DNA of 64,000 nucleotides from Psychrobacillus sp. OK032 (lineage in GTDB: Bacteria > Bacillota > Bacilli > Bacillales_A > Planococcaceae), in assembly GCF_900111345.1 (NCBI RefSeq), contig NZ_FOGY01000009.1:124001-188000 (forward strand), given 5' to 3'. The notes under the pieces are model-generated. The model worked only from the letters and a program-made list of their open reading frames with translations. It made no database searches and was not told the origin of the DNA. Of the stretch, positions 52,191 through 61,923 are shown piece after piece. Position numbers and translations under genes: made by a program. How positions within the stretch are numbered: position 1 is the stretch's first letter; every line of letters begins with the position of its first letter.

Positions 52191-52268
52191 AAATAAGGTG
52201 TGAAGTGCTTAAAAAGCTAAAATTGCTATATTGTCTTTAGTAAGAATTTCTTAAAATCTACAAAAAAT

Positions 52269-52308
52269 ATGCAGTTCCGCAAACCTATATCCGTTGTGGA
52301 AACTGCAT
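52269..52308. terminator. Hairpin after EcsC gene
   Basis: ATGCAGTTCCGCAA pairs with TTGTGGAAACTGCAT (one bulge). The T-run is weak (GTTATATATATCCTTTT). It lies between two convergent genes. Confidence 0.6.
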
Positions 52309-52369
52309 GTTATATATATCCTTTTGGAAGTTGCCTATATAAAGAAAGCGAACTTTACAAACTTAAATT

Positions 52370-53725
52370 TTAAAAAAATATTTTTCCCGGATTTAATAAT
52401 CCTTGGGGATCAAGCATTTGTTTCAATTGTTTCATAATGAAAAGAGCTTCACCATGTTCTCTTTCTTGGAATTTCTTCTTACCAAGCCCGACACCATGTT
52501 CACCTGTACATGTTCCACCAAATTCTATTGCTCTTATTGCGAGCGCTTCATTCGTATACTCTGCTTTTTCTAATTCACCCTCCACTTTCGGGTCATAAAG
52601 GACAATCGTATGGAAGTTCCCATCGCCGACATGACCTAATACCCCACCAGTCAATCCACTTTCATCAATCAATTCACGCGCATATACAATAAGTTCTGGC
52701 AGTCTTGATATTGGAACACACACATCTGCTCCTGTATTGGCCATTCCTTTTACATGTTGGTACGCATAGGCCATTTCATGACGTGCTTTCCAAAGCTCCA
52801 TCCGCTCTTTAGAACTGCTTGCGACATCCCAGTTTTCACAATCAAGCTCGCGCATTAATTGCTCAACAATCCTTGCCTCTTCTTCAACAGAGGTCATCAT
52901 GCCTGCAAATTCAAAAAACAGGGAGTGTGAAACTGGAAGGTTATAACCTCCATAGGCATTCACTTGTGAAATACTATCTGCATCTACAAGCTCCATACGC
53001 ATCACTGGAATCCCACTTTGTAATATTATTTTAGCCGCTTCTGCACATTCTTTTGGTGTGTGAAATGTGCATCTTGCAGCAATAGTATGCTCTGGAATAC
53101 CATGAAGTCGTAATGTAATTTCAGTAATGATGCCTAATGTACCTTCCGATCCAGCAAATAGGCCATTTAAATGGTAGCCAGAAGACGACTTTTTAGCAAG
53201 TGAACCTGTATGAATCACTGTCCCATTAGCTAGAACAACTTCTAAATCGAGCAGCTGATCCCTCATAGAACCGTATCGAACTGCTGTCGTACCACTAGCA
53301 TTGGTAGCCACCATCCCGCCAATTGTTGCATCTGCGCCTGGGTCAATTGGAAACATCAAACCGTGTCGGTTTACAAATTTATTTAATTGTAACCGTGTAA
53401 TTCCTGGCTGAACGGTAATCATTAAATCGTCTGGTGAAAAGTTAACAACGTTATTCATATTTTCGAAGTTAATAGAAATACCTTTATTGATTGGAATAGC
53501 TTGTCCTTCTAATCCAGACCCTGCACCAAACGGTGTTATAGGAACATCACTCTCACGTGCTACTTCCATAATCATTTCAACGTCTTTTCGTCCCGTCGGA
53601 AAGCAAACGACATCTGGCTCTACTGGTTTATGAAACGATTCATCATGGCTATGACGGTACAATTCGTTTTCATGTTGGCTAACTTTTTCATTTCCGAGAC
53701 GCTCTTTGAGTCTGTGTATAAACAT
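52370..53725 (-). CDS. FAD-linked 2-hydroxyacid dehydrogenase (GlcD / D-lactate type)
   Basis: A 451-residue flavoprotein of the FAD-binding type 4 family. The FAD-binding part has PITPFGAGSGLEGQAIP at about 60-76 and GADATIGGMVATNASGT. The C-terminal cap has LGHVGDGNFHTIVLYDP (histidine region) and GTCTGEHGVGLGKKKF, ending LDPQGLLNPGKIF. It oxidises D-lactate, glycolate or similar acids to the 2-oxo acid. There is no signal peptide and no Fe-S partner is encoded here, so it is the single-chain type. ATG 53725 has GAGGGTG on the minus strand. It is grouped with an aminotransferase and an IclR regulator. Confidence 0.88.
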   Translation of the reverse strand: MFIHRLKERLGNEKVSQHENELYRHSHDESFHKPVEPDVVCFPTGRKDVEMIMEVARESDVPITPFGAGSGLEGQAIPINKGISINFENMNNVVNFSPDDLMITVQPGITRLQLNKFVNRHGLMFPIDPGADATIGGMVATNASGTTAVRYGSMRDQLLDLEVVLANGTVIHTGSLAKKSSSGYHLNGLFAGSEGTLGIITEITLRLHGIPEHTIAARCTFHTPKECAEAAKIILQSGIPVMRMELVDADSISQVNAYGGYNLPVSHSLFFEFAGMMTSVEEEARIVEQLMRELDCENWDVASSSKERMELWKARHEMAYAYQHVKGMANTGADVCVPISRLPELIVYARELIDESGLTGGVLGHVGDGNFHTIVLYDPKVEGELEKAEYTNEALAIRAIEFGGTCTGEHGVGLGKKKFQEREHGEALFIMKQLKQMLDPQGLLNPGKIFF

Positions 53726-53809
53726 ACTAAAACACCCTCTAATTATTTTTATTTCTAAATAAAAAGCTCTAAAAATATATTATTCTTTCTAATATTAGAA
53801 GCTAAAAGT

Positions 53810-54991
53810 TTATGTTAATAGATTCAGTGCCTTAACGGAAGTCAAAAAACGTTCGATTCCATCTAGTCCTTTTTCCAATTCCTCCATGGATTGAGCAAAT
53901 GAAATTCGGATAAACCCTTCCCCAAAGTCTGAAAATGCATTACCAGGTATGACGGCCACCTTTTCTTGATCAAGTAGTTTCATTGCAAAATCTTCTGATG
54001 TTAAACCAGTTTCTTTAATAGAAGGAAAAATGTAGAATGCGCCTTTTGGTTCAACGACCTTTAAACCCATTCCTTTCAGTCGATTATAGGCATAATCTTT
54101 TCTAATTCTGTATTCTTTTTTCATTGCAGTTACTTCTTCTGTATGAGTACCTTGTTTCAATGCTTCAACTGCAGCATATTGACTGATAGTGCTTGCACAA
54201 ACAGAGTTAAAGGAATGTACTTTATAAAACTGGTCTATCAAATAAGATGGGGCGAAAGCAAAACCAATCCGCCATCCAGTCATGGAATGAGATTTTGAAA
54301 GACCATTAATAATGATTGTTTTATCTTTCAAACTTGGAATTGATCCTATTGAAAAATGTTCTTCATCGAAAACTAACTCACTATAAATTTCATCAGCCAA
54401 AATGAATATTTTTTTATCCTCTAGTAATTTACCAATCTCAAGTACTTCTTCTCGAGTTAAAATAGAGCCTAATGGATTATTCGGGTAAGGCAATACAACA
54501 CAGCGGGTTTTGTCTGTTATATTCTTCTCAATTAAAGAGGCCGATAATTTAAAATCATTATCAGTCGTGTCAACAAACACAGAAACGGCATTACATAGTT
54601 TAATGAGTGGATCATATCCGGGATAGACAGGTGCAGGTAAGATTACTTCCGATCCTTCATCAAGGATTGTGCGGAAAGCTATATCTAAAGCCTCGCTCGC
54701 TCCAGTTGTAATAATTACTTCATCTTCAGGATCATACGATAAACCGTAAAGATTTTGAACGTAATCACATGCTGCTTGACGCAATTCAAATAAACCAGCA
54801 GTCTCTGTGTAAGCAGTTTTATTTTCTTCAATTGCTTTAAGACCCGCTGCTTTAATATATTCAGGTGTTGGAAAATTCGGTTGCCCGAATGTAAGGTTTA
54901 TAATATCTGGTGAACGATCAATCTTGTTGGAAATTTTCCGTATTCCTGATAATTCGATTTCTTTTACATTTTTATTAAGTAGATTAATCAT
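53810..54991 (-). CDS. PLP-dependent aminotransferase class I/II (PatA-like)
   Basis: A 393-residue fold-type I aminotransferase: LTFGQPNFPTPEYI, YTETAGLFELRQA, TTGASEALDIAF, PYPNNPLGSIL, ADEIYSELVF, and the PLP lysine in NGLSKSHSMTGWRIGF. The last motif is the signature of the aspartate/aminotransferase A (PatA) group. It likely moves amino groups between an amino acid and a 2-oxo acid, fitting with the hydroxyacid oxidase downstream. ATG 54991 follows AAGGGAT. Order is aminotransferase then oxidase, 84 bases apart. Confidence 0.9.
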   Translation of the reverse strand: MINLLNKNVKEIELSGIRKISNKIDRSPDIINLTFGQPNFPTPEYIKAAGLKAIEENKTAYTETAGLFELRQAACDYVQNLYGLSYDPEDEVIITTGASEALDIAFRTILDEGSEVILPAPVYPGYDPLIKLCNAVSVFVDTTDNDFKLSASLIEKNITDKTRCVVLPYPNNPLGSILTREEVLEIGKLLEDKKIFILADEIYSELVFDEEHFSIGSIPSLKDKTIIINGLSKSHSMTGWRIGFAFAPSYLIDQFYKVHSFNSVCASTISQYAAVEALKQGTHTEEVTAMKKEYRIRKDYAYNRLKGMGLKVVEPKGAFYIFPSIKETGLTSEDFAMKLLDQEKVAVIPGNAFSDFGEGFIRISFAQSMEELEKGLDGIERFLTSVKALNLLT

Positions 54992-55104
54992 TTTTGTTTT
55001 ATCCCTTCTGAAGTGAAATTTATGTTTAAGTAGAATCCCGTATTTTTCTTATTGCTTAGGAAATGATAAAAACTAAGACAGTGGATAACTTCCTACAAGT
55101 GAAT

Positions 55105-55197
55105 CCCGTCCAGACTCCAGCGCCTTGCTCCTGCGCAAAGCTCGTCGCAGAAGAACGTTGCCCCTCGGGGGCAAAGACAGGCGCTTGCGCTTTTGTT
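55105..55197. repeat. GC-rich repeat related to family A (inverted)
   Basis: GCTCCTGCGCAAAGCTCGTC followed by GCAGAA is the reverse complement of the core TTCTGCGACGAGCTTTGCGC seen near 62040-62070. It also has its own hairpin TTGCCCC/GGGGCAA. It sits between the aminotransferase start and the IclR stop. Confidence 0.7.
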
Positions 55198-55198
55198 C

Positions 55199-55936
55199 TT
55201 AGTTTTGATAGCTCATCTTCCACGAAATTTTATTCCCTGTACTTACCACCTCCTCTATTATTCTTTTCAATTTATCATCTGGTAAGGTGGAAATATTCAA
55301 TTTGATACTAACAGCACCGACGACGCCTCCAGAATTATTAAGTATTGGTGTAGCTATAGTAATAATTCCATCCCCCCGTTCCTCATGATTTACTTCATAG
55401 CCATCCATTCTTATTTTGTCTAAAAGCTCATTGAAAGCTGTTCTCTCAGGTTCCTCAATTACTTCTATTACTAATTTTTCTATATAATCTGATGGCATAT
55501 GTGCAAGCATGGTCAAATTAGCGACACCAATATGTAATGGTGTTCTTTTTCCTAATTTGTCATGTGTACGTATTGTTTGATTTACACAGTCGATTCGTTC
55601 GATAATAATAGATTCTTTGCCAATAGGTTTACTCAAATACACCGTTGCATCGACGGTTCGCATTAAATTTTCCAATTCTGGTCGTAACAAACTGACATAA
55701 TCTAGCGTGTCGTAAACAGTAAGGCCATATTCAAGCCATAAGGTACCGAGTCCATACTGCTTGTGTTGTGGGTCTTGTTGAATCATTTCATGTTTAATCA
55801 TTGCATTCAGGATACGATGTATGGAACTAGTAGGAAGGTCACATTCTTTAGCTATTTCCGTGATAGAGAAAAATCTGTTCGGATCATGATTGATTAATAC
55901 TTGAATTATTTTAAGCGCCCGATCTATAGTTTGCAT
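55199..55936 (-). CDS. IclR-family regulator
   Basis: A 245-residue IclR protein. It has a winged helix at about 1-65 (IDRALKIIQVLINHD ... IAKECDLPTSSIHRILNAM) and a ligand domain (about 75-240, with GKRTPLHIGVANLTMLAHMP and GEV-type ITIATPILNNSGGVVGAVSI). IclR proteins control use of small organic acids or aromatics. It is divergent from the ABC importer at 56419 and sits upstream of the aminotransferase and oxidase genes, so it may govern both sides. ATG 55936 has AAAGGCAGG upstream. Confidence 0.88.
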   Translation of the reverse strand: MQTIDRALKIIQVLINHDPNRFFSITEIAKECDLPTSSIHRILNAMIKHEMIQQDPQHKQYGLGTLWLEYGLTVYDTLDYVSLLRPELENLMRTVDATVYLSKPIGKESIIIERIDCVNQTIRTHDKLGKRTPLHIGVANLTMLAHMPSDYIEKLVIEVIEEPERTAFNELLDKIRMDGYEVNHEERGDGIITIATPILNNSGGVVGAVSIKLNISTLPDDKLKRIIEEVVSTGNKISWKMSYQN

Positions 55937-56418
55937 TTAAATACCTGCCTTTCTTTAAATGATATAAAATTTAGAATAATAGATAAGAATTAGTTAAAAA
56001 TGTAGTCATAATAACCTATTACTCTACTTATGTATATGGTGCTTTTTTCTTGTTGCGCCAGACAAGCAAATATTAACTTTACTTATATTAACTAAAAATT
56101 CAAAATAAAATGAATTGACAATAAATTTATTTTTAATTATATTAGAAACAGTTCCCACTAGCAAGAATTAAATTTCACTAGGTGGAAAGGGTGATAGGGA
56201 AAATTAGGGGAAAGTAATTTTGGGGTCGATATGTTCGGTAAAATGCAGTAATTCATCATGTAACAAAATTACGGGCTAGATAAATTTTTAGATACACAAG
56301 AATGATAGATATTTGATTAGTTAAGTAATGTAGGAGTGTGACATATTAATAGAATTAGAGTTAATAACAATCCAATTAATTTGACTAAATTTTTTTTACT
56401 AAGATTGGAGGTACATGT
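55937..56418. other. Divergent control region, IclR / ABC importer
   Basis: AT-rich, no gene. Promoters for the IclR gene and the potABCD-like operon must lie here. I could not pick a convincing IclR palindrome by eye. Confidence 0.5.
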
Positions 56419-57519
56419 ATGACATTAGGCAACAGTTTATCGGTTGTTAATGCGACAAAATACTATAAGAAATTTAAAGCAGTTGATGATGTTAATTTAA
56501 CTGTTAATCAAGGAGAATTTCTTACTATATTGGGACCAAGCGGATCAGGAAAAACCTCCTTACTAAAGTTAATAGCCGGATTTGAACAATTAAGCAATGG
56601 ATCTATTATGTTGAACCATCAAGATATTTCTAACAAAAAGCCTTATGAACGACAAATAGGCATGTTATTTCAAAATTACGCTCTTTTTCCACATATGACT
56701 GTTTTTGATAATATTGCTTATCCGCTTTCTCTCCGTAAAATGACGAAGGAAGAAGTGAAACAGAAAGTGGAAAGTATTCTTAAACTTATTCATCTCGAAG
56801 AATATGCACAGAGATATCCAGAGCAGCTTAGTGGAGGACAGCAACAACGAGTAGCTTTGGCCAGAGCAATTGTTTTCAATCCACCACTGCTATTATTGGA
56901 CGAACCACTTGGCGCGCTGGATAAGCAATTACGAAAGCAGATGCAGTTAGAGATAAAGCAAATTCAAGAACATGTTGGTATTACTACAGTGAGTGTAACG
57001 CATGACCAAGAAGAAGCATTAACGATGTCTGATAAAATTTGCGTTATGAATAAAGGAAGAATTGAACAGGTTGATAGTCCTGAAATGCTATATAAACAAC
57101 CTAAAAATCGCTTTGTTGCAGAATTTATCGGTGAAATAAACTTGATAAAAGGGCAGGTTGTAAGCGTAACGGATGGAAATGCGATGGTTAAGGTTAATGA
57201 GGGCATGAGAGTTAATATAGAAATTAACAAAGACGTTGCGGAAGAAATGAAGAATAAGTCAATGCTTATTGGTCTTCGTCCAGAGAATATTCAGATTGCC
57301 AGAGATCAAACCCAGTTCCACAATACGATTCGAGTTAAAGTATTAGAAACCATTTATGTAGGAGAAGCAATAAATATCAAGACAAAAATGGATACGGGAG
57401 AAGAAATCATGGCGAAAATTCCTGCACACATGTCTGAATTGATTGTAAAAGGTGAGGAGATTCTCTTAGGTTGGAATAGTAAGGATGCGTGTTTAATTCC
57501 TGATGAAACACCTATATGA
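56419..57519 (+). CDS. ABC importer ATPase, PotA-like
   Basis: A 366-residue ATPase: Walker A GPSGSGKTS at about 40-48, Q-loop LFQNYALFPHMTV, signature YPEQLSGGQQQRVALARAI, Walker B LLLLDEPLGALD and H-loop VTHDQEEALT, followed by a C-terminal TOBE domain (about 290-360). It belongs to the spermidine/putrescine-type (PotA) group, with the gene order A-D-B-C here. ATG 56419 has TTGGAGGT upstream. It supplies energy to the two permeases at 58633 and 59537. Confidence 0.92.
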   Translation: MTLGNSLSVVNATKYYKKFKAVDDVNLTVNQGEFLTILGPSGSGKTSLLKLIAGFEQLSNGSIMLNHQDISNKKPYERQIGMLFQNYALFPHMTVFDNIAYPLSLRKMTKEEVKQKVESILKLIHLEEYAQRYPEQLSGGQQQRVALARAIVFNPPLLLLDEPLGALDKQLRKQMQLEIKQIQEHVGITTVSVTHDQEEALTMSDKICVMNKGRIEQVDSPEMLYKQPKNRFVAEFIGEINLIKGQVVSVTDGNAMVKVNEGMRVNIEINKDVAEEMKNKSMLIGLRPENIQIARDQTQFHNTIRVKVLETIYVGEAINIKTKMDTGEEIMAKIPAHMSELIVKGEEILLGWNSKDACLIPDETPI

Positions 57520-57560
57520 CTATTAACAAAATATAAACTAGAGAAAGAGTGGGAAGTTAT

Positions 57561-58616
57561 ATGCCAAAAAAATTGGGATTATTCTTTGTTGCATTGCTAG
57601 TGGCACTTATCGTTGCAGGTTGTGGTGGAGAAGCTAGTGGCGATACGGATAAAAAAAATAAAGAACTAGTTGTTGTAGATTGGGGAGGTCCATATACGGA
57701 AGTTCATAAGAAAGTTTCGTTTGAACCATTTGAAAAGGAACATGGCGTCAAAGTTACTGTCGTAACCCCACCTGATATTGGTAAATTAAAGGCTATGGTA
57801 CAAAGTGGAAATGTTGAATGGGATGTTGTCAGCGTTGGTAACGACTTTGCTATTCGTGGTGGAGAGGAAGGCCTTCTTGAAAAGTTAGACTTTAACGTGA
57901 TTAGTACGGAGGGTCTACCGAAAGAGCTTGTGCACGATTATGGAGTACCAGAAAATATGTTTTCAACAGTAATTGCTTATAATACGGAAGCTTTTCCTGC
58001 AGATAAACAACCTAAAAATTGGGCTGACTTTTGGGACACTGAAAAGTTTCCTGGGCCGCGTGGGTTATATAAAGATCCTATGTGGACATTAGAGGCTGCG
58101 CTTCTTGCAGACGGAGTAGACCCAGCAAATTTATACCCTTTAGATGTTGATCGTGCCTTCGCAAAACTAGATGAACTAAAAGACGATATAAAAGTTTGGT
58201 GGACTGCTGGGGCTCAACCACCAGAACTTCTTGCAACCAACGAAGTTCCATTAACAAGTGCTTGGAGTGGTCGTATCACGGTAGCAGCCGATCAAGGAGC
58301 ACCGGTAAAAGTAGATTTTAATCAAGGATTTATGATGTCCAATTCCTGGGCTGTACCGAAAGGAGCACCAAATAAAGATTTAGCAATGAAATTTATAGCA
58401 TTCACTCTTGCACCAGAGCAACAGGCTGGTCTTTCTTCTCAATACGATAATGGACCAGCAAATACTGATGCAATCCCTCTGTTATCTGAGGAATCCGTAA
58501 ATCGTTTAGGGCTATCTTCTGACCAACAGGAACAACAAGTTTTCGTAAATAGCGGATGGTGGGTTGAAAACTATGATAAAGTGAACGAACGTTTTCAACA
58601 GTGGCTTCTAGAGTAG
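57561..58616 (+). CDS. ABC importer substrate-binding lipoprotein, PotD-like
   Basis: A 351-residue lipoprotein. The signal peptide ends in the lipobox VALIVAGCGG, with lipid attached to Cys. The mature part begins KELVVVDWGGPYTEVHKKV and belongs to the solute-binding family 1 (PotD/Fe3+-type): YNTEAFPADKQPKNWADFWD and GRITVAADQGAPVK. The ligand is probably a polyamine-like or other small organic compound. A short GGGxY motif at VVDWGGPY is typical of PotD-like proteins with varied ligands. ATG 57561 is preceded by GAGTGGGAA. It follows the ATPase by 41 bases. Confidence 0.88.
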   Translation: MPKKLGLFFVALLVALIVAGCGGEASGDTDKKNKELVVVDWGGPYTEVHKKVSFEPFEKEHGVKVTVVTPPDIGKLKAMVQSGNVEWDVVSVGNDFAIRGGEEGLLEKLDFNVISTEGLPKELVHDYGVPENMFSTVIAYNTEAFPADKQPKNWADFWDTEKFPGPRGLYKDPMWTLEAALLADGVDPANLYPLDVDRAFAKLDELKDDIKVWWTAGAQPPELLATNEVPLTSAWSGRITVAADQGAPVKVDFNQGFMMSNSWAVPKGAPNKDLAMKFIAFTLAPEQQAGLSSQYDNGPANTDAIPLLSEESVNRLGLSSDQQEQQVFVNSGWWVENYDKVNERFQQWLLE

Positions 58617-58632
58617 TAATGGGGGTGTAGGT

Positions 58633-59535
58633 ATGATTGAAGTGAAAAAAGAACCAAGGATACTCGCTCAGCGGGTATCTTTTTCCCATCGGTTAGCAAG
58701 AATCTCGGGGTTACAATGGCTTCTTTTAATTATTCCATTGGGATATATTATGATTTTGATGGTTTTTTCCATGATGGATTTTTTCAAACTTAGCTTATTT
58801 AATGAAGATGGCTTTACATTAGAGTATTTTAGCCATATTTTTTCAACCGATATTTATTTGAAAGTGCTTTGGGTGACGCTAAAAATAGCCCTTCTTGTTA
58901 CGTTTTTTTCGTTAATTGTCGCTTATCCTCTAGCTTATATGTTAGTAAGAACAACATCTAAGTTGTGGAAAAAGATTATATTAGCCTCTGTTTTAATTCC
59001 TTTTTGGATAAGTTTGCTAGTTCGGACATTTGCTTGGTCGATTTTACTGCGTAAAAATGGGGTTATTAATATGATTCTAATGGAAATGGGGATTATCGAT
59101 CAACCACTTGAACTTATCTACAATACCACTGGAGTAGTCATTGCCATGACTCATATTCTTCTTCCATACATGGTGTTGAGTCTTTACTCTGTTATGGAAG
59201 GAATTGATCAAAGATTACTTCTAGCTGCACAAAGCATGGGAGCACGTCCTTGGAAAGCGTTCACACAGGTTTTTCTACCATTGTCTATTCCAGGCGTTCT
59301 TTCCGGTTCTCTGCTGGTGTTTGTAATGGGAATAGGATACTTCATTACACCGGCTTTATTGGGTGGATCAAAAACAACAATGATCTCTATGTTGATAGAA
59401 AGTAATATTAATACAACTTTAAATTGGCATTTGGCTTCAGCTTTAGCCCTTGTCCTATTTATGGCAACCTTGATTTTGTTATTTATAGCGGTCTTGTTGA
59501 CAGGAAAAAACCCGGTATTAAAGGAGTTGGAATAA
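58633..59535 (+). CDS. ABC importer permease, PotB-like
   Basis: A 300-residue membrane protein with six hydrophobic segments and the inner-membrane (EAA) loop LLLAAQSMGARPWKAFTQVFLPLSIPGVLSG, the docking site for the ATPase. It partners with the next permease, which it precedes by one base. ATG 58633 has GGGGGTGTAGG. Confidence 0.92.
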   Translation: MIEVKKEPRILAQRVSFSHRLARISGLQWLLLIIPLGYIMILMVFSMMDFFKLSLFNEDGFTLEYFSHIFSTDIYLKVLWVTLKIALLVTFFSLIVAYPLAYMLVRTTSKLWKKIILASVLIPFWISLLVRTFAWSILLRKNGVINMILMEMGIIDQPLELIYNTTGVVIAMTHILLPYMVLSLYSVMEGIDQRLLLAAQSMGARPWKAFTQVFLPLSIPGVLSGSLLVFVMGIGYFITPALLGGSKTTMISMLIESNINTTLNWHLASALALVLFMATLILLFIAVLLTGKNPVLKELE

Positions 59536-59536
59536 G

Positions 59537-60316
59537 ATGTGGCTTAAGATAACAGTAGGACTTATTATCATTGTCTTAATTTCACCTATCTTGGTGGTTA
59601 TACCTATGTCCTTTTCTTCCTCTAGTTTTTTTGAATTTCCACCGCCTGGTTACTCATTAAAATGGTATGGCAGTTTCTTTAATAATCAAGAATGGGTAAT
59701 TGGTTTGTTGCGTAGCCTTTTCATTGCTTTGTTTACTTCAATTCTAGCGACTATCTTAGGAATTATGGCTTCACTTACTGTTACTAGATTAAACTTTTGG
59801 GGAAAAAAGCTGTTTATGACTTTAATGGTGGCACCGATGATTATTCCAGTAATTATTACCGGGGTTGCCCTCTATCATTCATTTGCACCGCTGAATTTGA
59901 CAAATAATTTTATAGGATTGATTTTGGCACATGCAGTTTTGGCTATTCCAGTTGTTTTTGTAACCGTAACAGCTAGTTTAAAGGGAATGGATCGTAATCT
60001 AGAATGGGCAGCTTTGGGACTAGGGTCAACCCCTATAGGAGCTTTTTTTAAAGTAACTCTTCCTTTGATTCGCCCGGGAGTTTTATCAGGAGCTTTATTT
60101 GCTTTTATCATTTCCTTAGATGAAGTAGTCGTAACCATGTTTTTAGCGGGTTCAAAGACAAAAACATTACCTATCGCTATGTGGGAAAATCTTCGCATTC
60201 AAGTTGACCCGACGATGGCGGCAGTTTCAACGATTCTTATTGGATTAACTATTTCATTGTTTGTATCACAAGAACTGGTTTCTGCACGGAAAGCGCGTCT
60301 AAAAAACAAATTCTAG
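59537..60316 (+). CDS. ABC importer permease, PotC-like
   Basis: A 259-residue membrane protein with six hydrophobic segments, PPGYSLKWYGSFFNNQEW near the start (typical of PotC) and the EAA loop EWAALGLGSTPIGAFFKVTLP. It forms the channel with the PotB-like protein. Its ATG lies one base after the previous stop, so translation is coupled. It completes the importer. Confidence 0.92.
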   Translation: MWLKITVGLIIIVLISPILVVIPMSFSSSSFFEFPPPGYSLKWYGSFFNNQEWVIGLLRSLFIALFTSILATILGIMASLTVTRLNFWGKKLFMTLMVAPMIIPVIITGVALYHSFAPLNLTNNFIGLILAHAVLAIPVVFVTVTASLKGMDRNLEWAALGLGSTPIGAFFKVTLPLIRPGVLSGALFAFIISLDEVVVTMFLAGSKTKTLPIAMWENLRIQVDPTMAAVSTILIGLTISLFVSQELVSARKARLKNKF

Positions 60317-60369
60317 TAATCGAAATATACAAAGCGAGATGTTGTTAGAACAATTAATGGGGGATATTT

Positions 60370-61320
60370 ATGGCTAATAAAGTTAATAGAGTCGCAGTAA
60401 TAGGAACAGGATTTGTTGGTTCAAGTTACGCATATGCTTTAGTTAATCAAGCTATAACGGAAGAACTGGTATTAATTGATATGAATAGTGATAAGGCAGA
60501 AGGGGAGGCTATGGATTTAAACCATGGCAAACTTTATTCTCCTTCCCCTACGAAAGTTTGGCAGGGTGATTATAGTGATTGTAAAGATGCAGATATTGTG
60601 TGTATTACTGCTGGAGTAAGTCAAAGTGAAGAGGAAACACGATTAACTGTGGTTGAAAAAAATACGAGGATAGTAAAGAACATTGTTGAAAAGATTATGG
60701 ATTCCGGTTTTGATGGAATTTTTATTATTGCAACAAATCCAGTAGATATCATAACTTATGCAACATGGAAGTTTTCAGGACTACCTAAGGAAAGAGTAAT
60801 TGGTTCTGGCACATTATTAGATACAGCTAGGTATCTATTTATGCTAGGGGAGTATTTTAACGTAGATTCACGAAGTATTAATGGGTATATAATTGGCGAG
60901 CATGGTGACTCACAGTTAGCTGCATTCAGCACAACAACAATCGGCGGTAAATCAGTACTGGACATTGTCGATACTAATAGTAAATACACTCTAGAGGATC
61001 TCGAAAAAATTGCCGTAAGTGTTCGTGATGCAGCAAATCATATTGCCGAGCGCAAGGGATCCACTTATTACGGAATTGGAATTGGATTAGCTAAACTTAC
61101 AAAAGCTATTTTTAAAAATGAAAATGTCATTCTGCCTGTATCGGCATACTTAGATGGTGAATACGGATTTAATGATATTTATATTGGCGTGCCAGCGATT
61201 ATAAACAGGCAGGGTTTACGAGAAATTGTTGAAATTGACTTAAATACCGATGAAAAAGAAAAATTATCATCATCCATTCATGTTTTGAAGGGTGCAATGG
61301 AGCAAGTATTTACCACTTAA
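60370..61320 (+). CDS. ldh: L-lactate dehydrogenase
   Basis: A 316-residue NAD-dependent LDH/MDH-family protein. It has the N-terminal NAD motif [18 protein letters not shown], and the substrate loop [12 protein letters not shown] has Gln at the position that separates LDH (Gln) from MDH (Arg), plus the catalytic Arg after it. Arg in [11 protein letters not shown] and the catalytic His in GEHGDSQ are present. It interconverts pyruvate and L-lactate (or a similar 2-oxo/2-hydroxy acid pair). ATG 60370 has GGGGGATAT. It lies right after the importer genes and may share its transcript. An importer plus LDH plus D-type oxidase suggests handling of a hydroxy acid. Confidence 0.9.
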   Translation: MANKVNRVAVIGTGFVGSSYAYALVNQAITEELVLIDMNSDKAEGEAMDLNHGKLYSPSPTKVWQGDYSDCKDADIVCITAGVSQSEEETRLTVVEKNTRIVKNIVEKIMDSGFDGIFIIATNPVDIITYATWKFSGLPKERVIGSGTLLDTARYLFMLGEYFNVDSRSINGYIIGEHGDSQLAAFSTTTIGGKSVLDIVDTNSKYTLEDLEKIAVSVRDAANHIAERKGSTYYGIGIGLAKLTKAIFKNENVILPVSAYLDGEYGFNDIYIGVPAIINRQGLREIVEIDLNTDEKEKLSSSIHVLKGAMEQVFTT

Positions 61321-61410
61321 ACAAGTATATAAAAAGAGTGTATATTACACTAAAACAAATCATTAACAAAAGACGGCAGTCCAAACCTTCTATTTCGCTA
61401 AATCACCAGA

Positions 61411-61448
61411 AGAGACCTTCAACAATTTACTGTTGAAAGGTCTTTTTC
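61411..61448 (+). terminator. Terminator after ldh
   Basis: AGACCTTCAACA pairs with TGTTGAAAGGTCT and ends in TTTTTC. Confidence 0.88.
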
Positions 61449-61740
61449 GATTACAAGGAATTAATAACGCTATTTGAATATGCATTTATCTAATTCTTTT
61501 GAATGGTTTTCTCCAATTGACTCCATTTCAAAAAGATGATATATTATAAATATTCTAAATAAAGGTATGGTGAAGTATGTCTGTTGTAGGTATAAACTAA
61601 TTTAGTTTAATAAGGCTTTTAATAACTGGTTTTAATACAGTTCATTAAGTGTGCCTAGTTTCACAGTGTTTAAGCAACATTGTGAATACCTACCTAAAGA
61701 CTGCTTCCTTTTCCATATAATCGTTTAACATTATTCGTAT
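61449..61740. other. Geneless spacer between two terminators
   Basis: No supported frame. Its position between a terminator at 61411 and a second strong one at 61750 would suit a short non-coding transcript or the remains of a lost gene. Confidence 0.4.
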
Positions 61741-61749
61741 GTTAAGACG

Positions 61750-61792
61750 AAGAGCGTGGTGGGATTTTTCCTGCCATGCTCTTTTTCTTTTC
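61750..61792 (+). terminator. Second strong terminator, no gene upstream
   Basis: AGAGCGTGGTGGG pairs with CCTGCCATGCTCT (13 positions including three G-U pairs) and is followed by TTTTCTTTTC. Confidence 0.75.
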
Positions 61793-61823
61793 TACCTATT
61801 ATTTGTAGACGATAAAAATGCCT

Positions 61824-61922
61824 TGTGATCACCACAAGGCGGATGCCCGCAGGAGCTTTCTATCCATTTTTCAAGTTTAGTCGAAAAACGGAAAGGTAGG
61901 AGAGATTCTTGCGGGCATTTTC
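61824..61922. repeat. Long imperfect hairpin element
   Basis: GCCTTGTG/CACAAGGC forms a first hairpin at about 61827-61847. Then TGCCCGCA (61848-) pairs with TGCGGGCA (to about 61918), with inner CTATCC and TTTTTC facing GGTAG and GAAAAA. It may be a repeat or a small RNA structure. Confidence 0.5.
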
Positions 61923-61923
61923 T

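Noticed and set aside
60370-61320. Malate dehydrogenase
   Set aside because: The substrate loop has Gln (AGVSQ) where malate dehydrogenases have Arg.
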